Source: Aptenodytes patagonicus (Eukaryota > Chordata > Aves > Sphenisciformes > Spheniscidae). Taken from it: a DNA stretch of 64,000 nt. Location of the stretch: NCBI RefSeq assembly GCF_965638725.1, contig NC_134952.1, forward strand, positions 16,075,028-16,139,027. The letters run 5' to 3'. Below the pieces are notes generated by a model that searched no databases, had not been told where the DNA came from, and was given only the letters and a program-made list of their open reading frames with translations. This document shows positions 35,230 to 48,400 of this stretch, piece by piece; position 1 is the stretch's first letter, and each line of letters opens with the position of its first letter. The position numbers and the translations under genes were made by a program.

Positions 35230-36363
35230 CCAACCCCCCAAAATCCTTTTTAATTATAAACCAGAATATCAACAAAACACTTAAAATAATCTCAGATTGT
35301 TTGGCAACTCATCACATCATAACAAGAGACACATTTGATCATAAGAAAAGTTTAACTTTATATACAACTTCACTTGAACATTTGCTCTTACCAGAGTTAA
35401 TATACATTAAAAAAAGATTCTGGCAATAATACCAGGTTCTATTTTTAATACCTGTGTATAAAATGTAACATAAAATGCTGAAGCTCTATAGTTAGGAGAA
35501 GTAACCTTTGATTTCAATGGGTCCCTCTTTGTTGAAAAAGACAAATACTGAAAGAACAGGTGTTTAGTTGCAAAATAAAACTGTTGCATTTCAGGGTAGC
35601 GTTGGCTGACTGTGAATAAACCTAACCTAACACTATTTACTTCTTCAGGTTGGTAGTAAACTCAAGTGAAAATATAATCTAGTAAGATTACATTTTAAAT
35701 TTTATACTTTGTCACAAATGTGAACAGAAAGGAGCCAAGTCCCTTTCACTATGCTAAACTACTTTAACGCATGCGAGAAAAATACTTTACCAACTGTCTG
35801 AGCATATTTTAGAGAACTTCAGGTTTTAGACAGCCCTGGGGGAGCGGAGGGGAAGTTTCCTACTGACATCTGCATAGAATGTAAAATATATAATTAAAAA
35901 AACCTAAGGTATATACTAAAGTTTACAGACCAATGCCTTCCATATAATAAATAAAATGTCCATCATTGATTAGATTCATACACAGAGTAAAATACAACCT
36001 ATTTTTACAAGTTTATATACAAAGTGTCTTAGTAGGCCCAGGGGTGCCTCATGGGTTGGAAGCATCTGCATTAGCACGTCACATTGGGAAACCCCAACTT
36101 TCCAAGTCAGTGATAAAATATATAACTACTTTGTTTTTCATTCAGATACAAAGTAAACTTATTTTTCATCTGAAATAAATGTACATAATATTCTGTATAA
36201 ACAATAGTTTATAAAGCTGTTTAAAACGTAACTTAAAAGTACTGCATTGATTAACTTAGAGCTCTGAAACAAGCACGTGCAATCCCTTTGCTTTAAAAAA
36301 AATAGAAGCACAGATGTTTCTTTTCTTTTGACTCTTCCACGAACAGTACTAGCTGGTTAAAGA
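35230..36363 (-). other. BOD1L1: Probable BOD1L1 3' UTR
   Basis: This AT-rich sequence follows the TAA stop. The best polyadenylation candidate is ATTAAA at 35254-35249, followed on the minus strand by G/U-rich then U-rich sequence resembling a downstream element. That would give a 3' UTR of about 1.1 kb. A longer form using AATAAA at 33497-33492 is possible. The end is inferred. Confidence 0.5.
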
Positions 36364-36472
36364 TTATCGTTTTGCTTTCTTTACTGGTGTCTCCTCTGTT
36401 TTCTGCTGGCCTTTTCTCCGTACCACTGTTGGGCTGTCTTCCCTCTTACGCTTGGTAGACTGCACCTTTAAC
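36364..36472 (-). CDS. BOD1L1: BOD1L1 last coding exon (P) with stop
   Basis: The coding part is 109 nt after GCTTTTCAG. It encodes LKVQSTKRKREDSP and onwards to the C terminus KTEETPVKKAKR, a basic tail with nuclear-localisation character. The TAA is at 36366-36364. Confidence 0.93.
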
Positions 36473-39400
36473 CTGAAAAGCATTATTAGTAATTATTTTA
36501 ACAATGGTAGGACCTGTAAAACAAAAAGGGTGGTCAGGCACAATCCTATTTAGAGGATGGAATTTTATTGTCCATCCCTGATGAATTACCAGGATATACT
36601 ATTTCAAAGCTCACTACTAAAACATTATATACCAGCACAGACGACAGGGAGACCTTGCACACTCCTGCACATCTTAGTAGGATACTGCGTACTAATTCCG
36701 TATGTTGGAGAGTGCTCCAGATGTAGAATTTGGGGCTAGAGCTCTCCTCCTTCCTCCTCTTTCTTTTGGAAAGACTTGTGGATTACAACAGAATATAATG
36801 AACTACATTATCTTGTACCCTGTCTTACAAAGACAGAAGAATAGCAATAGTGGCTTAAGTCTTGCATACACAAGAGGGAGTAAAGGGCAGACATCACGTA
36901 CCCTTATCTCTATTTAAGCATCCATATATAAGCCCACCACATTTCAGCTGCAACCAATTATAAGTGTAGCTTAAACTCTTGGCCATTCCTAACCATGCGA
37001 AGTAATTAACATGAGGGGAACTGTAAGAGCTGATCAGTGCATGCTACATGTGTTCCTGAGGTTCAGTTTGAAGACTGCCAATTTCAGAGTGGATGACAAC
37101 TAAATGTATTTGGCATATAACCCATTTACAGGTAAACTACAAGATGAATAGCAACTGTGCATCACATTTATTACTCCCTTGGGATTTTACACTGCGATCT
37201 TGACTTTAAAAATTAAAAAGTGTACCAGGGAAGGAGGGAAAAGGAAGCATTTTCCAAACTTGATATAAGGACTCTCAGAGTTTCTCCTCTTTTAATCAGC
37301 TGATCTTAAAAAGATCTTTGAAGAATTAGAATCATGTCATCATATGTTGCTTTAACCTGAACTACAGCTGCTCTTCCTCCCATTCAGGAAAGAATCACAG
37401 CTCAAGTTAAAATACTGCATAACAGCATTTTCAGATTCTCCCAAGAGGTTTCTGAGGGCAGAAAGAAAAAAATTCTAGTCTTCCAATGTTAAAGAAATGA
37501 AGAAAAAGAAAAAAACGTAAACAGAAGAAAATCCTTTAAAAGCTTTCATATTTCACAAGAGAACAGAACAGAGAAAAGCTAGACTGCTGTTCAGATTTTG
37601 AAGCAGTATATTACATGTAAGGAAAGGATCAATGTAGTGGTTTCCAAAACAAATAATAGAAGTGTATTCAACTTTAATACTTACTGTGTCAATGGAGGAG
37701 ATTTATTATTTTTTGTATCACTTGGAGATCTTTTTTTTGCTGCTAGGTTCTGTCGTTTTTTAGGAGAAATTGAACTTGGACTGCTGCCTTTAGAAGTTGC
37801 ACGTGTGGTTGGCTTGCTGGGCTGCTTTCTGTAAGTCAAAAGAATGATGAATATATATATATATAACAAAACACTTTTACCAAGTCACTTTCTTCTTGCA
37901 TTCCAAGTACAGACAATTAAGACTGCACAGTATTTGCAACAAGTAAATCGAAGTTGCCAAAAGAAACAGTGGAAAAAAAACCCACCAAACATTTGCATGC
38001 TTCGAGACAAACTGCAATGCTGAGTTGTGTATTTTCATATAAAATGTAGAATCAAAAGGCTACTTCGCTGACAATATTTAGTATTTGACTAAAAAATCCT
38101 AGTTCCAAATCTGCAATAATGCTGGGACGTAAGTGTCCATGTTTAAAAAAAAAAAAAGCTTGTAGTACTAGCAGAAAAACAAAAGAAGCGAAGGCGAACA
38201 GGCTGCAGAAGAAAAGAGAATTTGCTTATCCAGTGTAAAGAACGAACTCATTAGCTTCAGTATGCACCAGTTCAGAAACATGAAAAACTGGTTACTGGCG
38301 ATCAGCTTCATAGTTTGGAAAACAGGTTAAGTCAGAAAAACTGAAAATCCAGCAATGCTGAAGATGAAGAAGCAGCCCCTTCCACAGAATTATTCCCAAA
38401 TGCTACTTAAAAAATGCAGACTGTTTGCAGCACCTTAAGATAGACATGCTTTGTTACAGTCAGAGCTAGAAAGATAGCATTGGAAATCTGAGACACAAAA
38501 CAAACAAACAAATCTATAAATAAAAAAGTAGATGTTTCCTCAAGCAACCAGAATGAAAACACCAATATCTAAACTTCTATTACAATTTTAGAGTTAACAA
38601 TTACGTGAGACTAAAGGAAGTCCCTTTGCCTTTACCAAAACTGTTGTTTACTAAGTGGCAGTGATAAACCTTCACAGTTTTTATTTAAATGAAGACTACA
38701 TAACAACTTTCTGATTCAGCTCTGAAATTATGAATTCAAGAGCGTACCGTGAACAGTGCTTCAAATAAGCCCCAAAGGCTAACATATAATACGATATCCT
38801 TAGGAATGAAGTAAATCCGGTGAATTTACAGAAATCTCACCATGAACATTAAAAAAAAAAGCCTGGACTCCAATTCTGTTCTGGAAGGCAGCAACATGAA
38901 TTAAAACTTCCCAAAGCCGGTATCTTTCTTCGTTTCCGCAACAAAGTCAAGAGGATGAGCTCTGCTATAATTCAGTTTGCCTACAAAAAGGCAGACCTAT
39001 GCTAAGGGAGATGAAGAATGGCTTCTTGAAAACAGAACTCTTGCTACCACACTAGTCTTTTGCAGCAAGACTGCTTTCTGAGCTTGCAGATCACCATACT
39101 AGAAATTAAATCCTCCAGTACTGCAGATTAATGTATTTAACTTGGATAATATTTGGAAAAAGAAACGGATGTGGATAATTATATTTTCACCTTGTTCCAA
39201 CTCCAAATATCAAATGGTGAACTGCACAGTCAAAGCAGATGTCCCTTTTTACCTGTCAGAACTAAGTGCCCTTAGACTCAACTTCTGAGACATCACTATG
39301 ACGAAGACTGCCGACAGGATCAATTCTTACCTTCTGACATATTCAAGTATGTCTTTTGAGACCCTAACAGTGTCCCCACCTCCCCTTTTGTCTTTTCATC

Positions 39401-42400
39401 CCTAGAAGAGTAGTACTAGAATTAGAATCAAAATTATTTGGGAAGCTGTCATCAATTTAAAAAAAAAAAAAAAAGAGGCAAAAAAGCAAAAAAAAAAAAA
39501 AGGAAGCAACATAAAACCCCACAACAACTGAGAACAATGTAGAAAGCACCTGCTATTGGTTTCTCTATACACAGTTACCTTTGAGCCTCTAATCTTGTGG
39601 CTGATCTAGTTGTGGCCCCGGAATGTGCTTCATCATCTTCCTCACCATCTTCTTCCTCTCCTTCCTCCTGCTCTTTTAGTTCGTCTTCAGAAGACGTTAA
39701 TTTCCGTCGTTTTCTTTCTGGCTCCAGTGTTTCTGTCCATGTAAAATTTTACACATGTGCTATAATTTTCCAAAAGCCCTCCAAAAGGATATGGACACTT
39801 AGTTTAGAAAAGGTATTCTATTCACAAATCCCTTTTTAAGTAAGTAATTTTCCATTTCCTTTATGCTTCAACATTTTTAATTCACACTTGTTTGACTTAA
39901 TCTTGCTAACACATTCACCATGGTTTACTTATGCAGCTCATATCCAGAATTCATAGAAAATTCATGAGGCTTTATAGAAGCATCTGGGATGTAGCAATTC
40001 TGACATGAGATTACAGCAATTTACACATATTTACATAATATTTACACTAGCTGTAACTCAATGATTTTTCCTCAAGAAAGAAGAATTGCATAAAGCTTAT
40101 CTTGTTACTATTAGTAAACAGAAAGGCACAGTAATATCTTCTCATTCTGTTAGGAGTAGCAGTTTCATGCTTTTACCAGTTTCCTCTGATTGAACCAGAG
40201 AACGTCTGGGCTTTCTTCCCCTTTTACGCACAATCATTTCTGCTTTCTCAGCTTCTTCTTCCTGAAAAAATAAAATGGAAGCAAGTAAGGCAAAACCAAT
40301 GTAATTCAAATAGAAGACAGACATTTTTCATTACATACTGCTTATGAACTTACAAATTAAAAAGGCTGCACTTACATTTGTTGTTTCTTTCTTATTAGAT
40401 ATGTCTGTACCTAAAAAGAAAGGAAAGAACAAAACTTGATCCTGAACTTTAAATCTTTCAACAATCAGTTTAAAAAGGAGTTCTTTCAAACTGTCAACTT
40501 TGCATAAACATCACAGAAGCTCAGAAACCATTTAAAGTCTATATCTAATTTAGAATATGGCTTTGTTGTATTTTGTTATATACAGAGACTGGGACAATGA
40601 TTAATTTTTTTTTTTTTTAAGTAGTAAGGCTTTATGACTGACATTATTTATTGCTTTGTTGCATATGCTGTTTTGTTTTAATGGAAAAGCAAAGTTACTT
40701 ACCCCTTTTAACTACTGTCAACCAATTACAGAATCACAGAAAAATTTAGCTTGGAAGGGGCCTCTGGAGGTCATCTAGTCCAACCTCCTGTTCAAAGCAT
40801 GGCTAAATTAATTGATCTGATCATACTGCTCAAGACCTTGTTCAATCCAATTCTGAAAGTCTCCAAGAACACAGTTCCTCCAGGCAGTCTGTTCTAGTGC
40901 TTAAATATGCCCATGGTGAAGCACCAAGATGGCTGTAGCTCAAAAAGACAGCATTTAAAACCTGTCTAATACCTGGTATGCAAATTACTTGACTTTCTCC
41001 ATTGAAGTAGTTCTTGCTTCCAGTTCAGTACTTCTTACAGACTGGCCTGTGCATGTTAAAATACATTTATAACCCTACAACCCATGTCTCAAGCTGGCCT
41101 CTCTCCGTGGTAGATGCTTACCCTGACTAACTCTATGATAAGAGATTATTTTACAAAGCTTTTGAGCTTTGTCAAATGGAATTATCTGCAACACTGCAAG
41201 GATAGAAATCCTTAGCAGTAGAAGGAGAGAAGCAACCTAAACAAAAGCAAGTTTTTGTAACTTTTTTCCCTGCCATATAATTGCCGCCTATTTCTGTTTT
41301 CTGAAAGCTGTATCAAAAGACAACACAAACTCTAAACCCATCACCAATTAGACTGATAGAACAAACAGAAGAACCTCAATGCAACGGATCAAAAATAGAT
41401 TACAAAGAGCAGAAACACATTCTAAAATTCACACACGTTTTTTGGAGTTCCTTTGTTAAGGTTACGGGGAAAGACTTTTACACAAAAGCAAATGAAATAA
41501 AACGCAAAGATGTTTAACTATTCAATAAAGAAATACAATAAAACATAGAACTGTCCACTGCATTAAGTATTTTACACAAAATAAGTCTAACATACAACCA
41601 ACATTTACTAGTTCTGTTGTGTTCAAAAGACAGATACTTCAAAATTCTGGTATGTTTTGACAAATTTGTAGCAAAATGGTTTTTGATTGAAGAATACTGC
41701 ATGTAAGTACAAGACATGCCTTTCTTAACAGACACAACCCTCTCTTTAGGACGTGAAAATGTACTTTTGCCTCAAGATTAGTATAAAAATAATAAGCTAT
41801 GGTATTTGAAAATCTTACTAACATTACAGCAGCAACCGCTGATTAGTGCAAAATAATTTTAGTTTCAAGTTCAGTGTCAGTGTTATGGGAGGATGCTGCC
41901 TCCAGAAACCAGGTGTCTCTTAACTGCATGAGTTGTACTGACTGAAAAGAAACTCTCTGCTTCCCACTCTGCGAGTCTGTCCCTGTCACAAACCCTTGTG
42001 CAGAACACCCAGAAATTACCAGCATAAGTGAGCTGCACAGAGGGATTCCACTTTGTTTCCTTTTCACTGCCAGGGGTTTCCAACCCCTTTTCTCACATGA
42101 ATGCTAACACATGATGAGAAGTTTAAACAGGATATTTCATCCACTTTATACATTCTTCTTAGTATCTCTGTGACATCAACAGCCTTTTACCTGGAAAACT
42201 AAATGTTACTTAACACACTAAATTACGCGTTAAGTACACAGTCAGGTGTCTGTCCTTTTGAATAAAAAGCAAACCAGAATGCACTTCTACACCTTTCTCA
42301 CATTCTTGTCTGTTCTCTTTGCAGTTGATAGAAACCAAGCGCCACAACCAGCTAACCCTCCAGAGACAATTCTGAAGCATACGGATTAAAGCAGACATTT

Positions 42401-45400
42401 TAACAAAAGCGGAGAAAACAGGAGATAGTCCATATGTGTAGTGCCGTCAGATTAATATCTCCATAGAAACCTAAACTTTTGGAAACTCCAGGAGATTTGT
42501 TTTGAAGACTTGTTTTCTCAGATTTGTTGCACGAATGTTTTTATTTGTTTACGAACAATTTTTTAAACTGCCTTTCAGGTTCGTCTGCTTCCTGAATGGA
42601 TTTTAAAGTCTATTTTATGAATGGCCATAATTAAAGAGACACATTTAAACAATCAGTGCAGTTCAGACTCCATACATGTGAAAAATTTAACTACGCCATC
42701 TAAAATTCACCGAAGTTTGACCTTTTACAAATCACAGATATTTGAATAGGAAAGAGAAATAGAAAAATATCTCACTTTATCTGACTTTAGTTTGAAGCAC
42801 TGAAAGTACATTTCTGAGTAATGTTAAGCGATCATCTTGTAAAGATCTTACAGCAGTTGTGAAAGAAATATCCTCTCAAGCTACCACTAAGCTCTTTAGA
42901 CACATGTCCACAGATAATCCAATTAACTCAACAAAATTTGAAATTTTAAAAAAGTTAATGTAATAAGTGTGATTGATAGTAGCTGTATGAAAGAAAGTAA
43001 GCAGAAATGGAAAACAGTCACCAAGAACCAGTTTGATGGGGTACCTACCTGCCTCTGAAGCTCTGCCATGTGCCTATCCACACAAATAAATTATTTGGTA
43101 TATTCTGCAATGCATTATTCAGCACTTAACAGTGCTGCTGTATCTTTGAAATAAGTTCTTATCAAGCTGCTCTTTTTTTAAATTAAAAACTCCGTAGGAA
43201 TTAGGGACAAGTCTTCACTGTTCTGTTTACTCAGATGTTTTCACATGTTGATAATACTGACTGCCAGAGATGATGTTTAGGAAGGACCCATGTGATTTTC
43301 TTGAGAACCCTCTTCTACTTCTTCCACCTTTTGTTTTATTTGTTACAGCAGATATCATTTGCTTACCTGTTTGAGGTGTTTTTCCTCTACTTGCAAAGAT
43401 AGGAAACTGCAGCTGAAATAAAAAAAAAGTGGGTTTTTTAATTTAAAGAAAATCAGAAAAATCCAGGATTGTATTACATAAACACAGAAACTTGCTCCCA
43501 TTCATAGTAGAACATATCTGCAAATCTAGAAAACATGAACATTCTAATGAGCATATGGAAAGTTTGTACTGAGTTTCTTAACAGTAGCATGCATTTTTCC
43601 ATTTATGATAAAAATTTGAAACGAGTCATATCAGCCCACAAACAAAAGAAATCATAACAGTTTCAGCAACCTAACTGACACTAAAGTCATTGCAGTAAGA
43701 CATAAAGTTAAAAGCAGTTTCAGTCAAATACATTTCTGAAAACTTAATTATCAGCAATACAAAAAAAGTTTAGTACAGTCACTTTATGTAATCACACATA
43801 CAGATTTGCAGAATTATAAATCATCAGAATTTTGTATTTACTCAGAATGCAGAAGGAGCTATGTATAATTACATAATCTCCTATGATGACTGCCCAAAAA
43901 ATCCAGTTGTTTTCATCACTGAACAACTACTCCAGGATGTCTACGCTGCTTTTGAAGTAGCAGCATGTTCTCAAAGCAGCCTAGGGGAAACTGTCATGCA
44001 AAGATACTATCTCGCCTTACAGAACCATTATGTCAGATGGAGGGCAGATATCGCTCCTCCTGGAGCCAGCCTGTAACTGACTGACACACCAATCAGTCAT
44101 CACTAAGAGGTACAAGACCTTTAAAATAGTTGAACTAGAACAAGATGATTCTGTTCCGGTACTGAGGGTGCCAAGGTGTATCTACTTCTGAGGGGGATTT
44201 TAAAATTAGTTTTAATTCTTATTTGAAAGAAAAAAAGACAAACAAAAAAACCCCCAAAACCAAAATACCAAACATCAAAACCCACACCAGTTCAAATTAC
44301 ATTTCATTAAATTAACATTGGAAACACCCCCCCCCCCCAAAACCAACCTGATTAGGAAAGAAATTCTGAAACAAAACTCCACCAGACCAGTAGAAGTGAC
44401 AGGACTCAAAGGGCTGCCTGAAATGCTGCGGGGACAGAACAAGCAGGGACGAGAACTCCTGCTATCTACAGCCTAGGTAAATTCCCAAGACTTCTGACAC
44501 CCATGCCAGCTGGCACCTCACCAGGCAAGCAGGCAGAAAACATGAGTCTCAATACAACTTCCTTTTTAAAAATCACCTCTTTTTGATGCAATAACATTGA
44601 TTCTGACATACAGGAATTCCCAAGAGAGGAGCCTTCCACCAGAATAAATCCAACTAGTCGTACTACACAAACATGCCTGATCCATTACTACCCTGTGCTG
44701 TAATCCAACTGGATTGCAGAAACACTCCCAACAGAGTACTTTCTTAGCAGTGAATGTACTTCACAGGGGTTAAGAAATTAAGATATTGCCGAGCTTTAAA
44801 AGACAGAGGTATGTTTTGTGAGCTCTTAAGTTACTAACCAGCACGTCTCTATCTTTTGAATGAACTGTACACGTTGTAATATAGATAATACAACTGCATT
44901 ACACAATACTTTATTTTACAGATATTAAGAGATATTATGAGCTATTATTGTGATAGGTCCAGTAGAGAAAAAAAACCCTCGAGTTTTCAAAACAAAGTCA
45001 CCCTTGATCTTCAGGCCAAAATTACTCTCAGCACAAACTGTGTGCACACATGTGCACACAATCAGAATTTCACCCTGCATACAAGTATATTGCTATCCAG
45101 TGTAACACTTACATTTGTATTAAGTACGTTGTACTAAGTTTGATCCTGTTAGGTTATTTGCTGTGTTCCGACTCAATAGTATATTTTGCTTACAAAGTTC
45201 AGTTATATTAGGAGATACTATTAATAGGTTTTTTTTTTTTTGCTTAGACTGAACTCAATTATCAAGTTTTCCTAAGATGTTTCTGAAAATACCGTTAACT
45301 GTTAAACAGATAAATGGCTCTTGAATTACTGTGTTTAAATGCACCCAAACAAAATAAAGGCACTTACATTCCCAGTGCTCATATCAGCTTTTGACTCCCC

Positions 45401-48400
45401 ACCTGAGGGAAGAAATATGAATTCAGAACTTGAATGTCACTAGTTTCCTTGTTTTTCCACACGGGTATTATGAACTACTTACCACCAGGCTGTACAGCTT
45501 CAAGAGGGTATTTACGAGGCCTTCCCCTTTTCCGTTTCACTATTACAGGCTGATTTTCCTATTAAAAGTAAAGGACAAAAATATTTTAGTTATTGTAATT
45601 GACATTTAGTATTTGAGCAATATAATACAAAGATTGCCGCTAACTTCATAATGTGATAGTGGCAGAAGTAGCGCTCATCAGTTTAAAATATAGATGAGGC
45701 AGGTTTCATAGGAAGAGACACTGCCTCTTACAAAATCCATTGGTATAGCTGACAAGAAATGAGACAACTCCCAATTATTCAAAATTCTCTGTGGCTGGCC
45801 TCAGGCACAAAGCATGCCTGAGAACACAGTGCCTGCTGCCCCCTTCCCCCCCAACAACTCTATCACTTCGTCTCACAAATGCTGCTGGCTTACCCTACAT
45901 ATCCCACCACATCTTTTCAGTCTTACGAGAACTCCACACTTTGTATCTTGTGAGCCCCTTTTCCCAATGCTGTGTAGCACAGGCTACATCTTATAGCAGT
46001 TGAGCAAGTGCTATTAAACAGTCAATATCCTAGTTATCCTAATATACAGATTGGTGATGTTCTCTATATAAACAGGGCCTTTAGTAAAAAAAGGCCCCTT
46101 ACTTTGAAGTTTAAGCTTTGAAAGACAACTAAGTAATGAATATGGTCAGATGTTCAGATCACAGAGATCCCCAATCTCAGATCACAAAATCCCCAATAAT
46201 AGACTTTCTCCTATTTACAAGGAAAGAAGGTTAAGTGCTTCATTCAGCATTTACAAAAGTCTAGCGATGTCTCCCACCACAATGGATCTTAGTGACTCAA
46301 GCCTTGAGTGAACAAACATAACAATTTATTCTTTAAATTTTCTTCCACTTGCAAATTAGAGCCAAAAAAACAAATGACAAAGCCCAACGTCTTTATGAGA
46401 TCTGTGTCCATCTCTAGGGGCCAACGACAATTTTAATCTCTAGGGTTCAGACATTTGTTTACAATCACCACTGTAGAATATCACAAGTATATGCCTAAGA
46501 GATAACAAAGAGTTTTAAAATTGTTGAGTGATAATATTTTTGTAAAGCCAAGTCATATTTGCTAGTGACTAAACTGTCCACATCTCAATTACAAGGTTTT
46601 CAGAAAACTTGATTTCTATACAACACAACTCTATAGAATTGCTTTCCATACAATTTATAAGTACTATTAAATGTAGGAAGGGAGTTACTTCTCAATAATC
46701 AGCCACTGATGTCTTATGGTCTGTGAGTTTATACTTTGTGACACAGAACTGCATGAGTCCTTGGTACTTTACAGTACCAAACATGAATTTTCACATTTCT
46801 CTGTTGAAGTCAAAGTTTTAATATTGCTGTCAACAAAATACAAAGACAAAGTACTTATTTTCAGTGTGAACCTGCATTATCTCAGTTAGTTAACATGAAT
46901 AAGACCACCCACCTCTGGAGAATTTTCATTTGATTCTAGACCATGCTTTTCCTTTTCAGTCATTTCATGTTCAATGCTAAATTCATCTTCACACATACAA
47001 AAAAAACAAGAAGAGAGAAACTGTACACCTTTGTTTTATTAGACAAAGGTACAAGCCACAACCTCTGCACTAAAAGCATTATTTCATTCTGTAGCCCAAA
47101 ATTCCCTAAAAACCACCCATCAGAAATTAACACTATTTGCCTTGTAGCAACAATATATTGGTCTGCCAGAATGCTTCCCTAACCCTAGACGAGTTAGGTC
47201 TTCTAATTTAAGGTAAAAACAAAAGCTCAAGAGTGTGACCCACTGTAAAATCGTAAGATAAATACAAGCCACTATTCAATTTTCTCCCACATTCCACGAA
47301 ACAGGAAGCTAAGGATACAAGCTCATTGCAGAACAGTTTCAGACTTGTCAACATGCTCACTGGAGAGATGAAACTGTTAATAGGTCAAACTAACATTAGG
47401 GAAGATACTCGCACTGTTCACACAGACAGACTGAAGTTATTTCAAAGACATTATTAATACTGTGGACACACCATCTTTTATTATTTATTTTAGTGCAATT
47501 TATAAGTCAACTACGACAGTGCAACTTGCGCACTCTTTCCTGTTTTTCTACAGAAACAAACAGGACTGAATTTTGATGGTGAATGTGTCATGGTTTTTTC
47601 ATGGAAGGACACCTCTTATTTGTGGTCAGAGTTCGAAGTTCTTCTTGTCACATACCCTGAGCATGCTATTTCCCTATCCACCTGTTTATCTGCAATTAGC
47701 TTTCCTACCCAAGGTACATACTGAAGCAATAACGGAGTGGACGGGTGATAGCACAGCAGAAACATCAAATCTGCTCTTACTGTTAAAGGAACTAGGATTA
47801 ATGCATTATTTGATAGCAGTGATAGAACAGACAGCAACTAGAGAATATAAACAAGTATTTGCTGGGATCAAAGTTGCTGGGATCAAACTGGGATCAAGTT
47901 CCTAATTTCTCTCAGAATCATTCAAATGAAAAGAAATTAGCATTCAGTATGGGTTCAGAAAATTACCGAGAATGGGCAGTTTCATTACCTTTTTCTTCTA
48001 TAGTACTTTTAGGTGTATGCTTTACATCAATTTCTTTGGACACTTCTGCTGTATCACCTGAAATAACTTCCTACATTATTTTGAAACAACAAAGAAAAGA
48101 GTGTCTCACTACAAATTAAAGATCATTGTTAGTTACTTATACAAAAAAACCCCCAAACCCACACCCCAATACGCAAGTGGTTATTTTATTCATCAAGATT
48201 TTGTAACGTCTCTTAAAAACGTTGATGCTGAGAAGCTTCATCAAAATCAATGGGTGAGATAGGCCCAAATATTCTGCATGTGCTCTTAAAAGGAACATCT
48301 ATTTTGTCCTGAATTCCTGTTTTGACTTAGAAGGGATCAGTGCAAACCCAGAACTCGGGTAAAGTCCAACACCCTCTTGCAGATCTCTGATCAGTATGAC

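Noticed and set aside
47989-48057. Shorter form of BOD1L1 exon G using the TTATTTCAG acceptor
   Set aside because: It would shift the frame after exon F into a stop. The AATAATGTAG acceptor 13 bases upstream restores phase.
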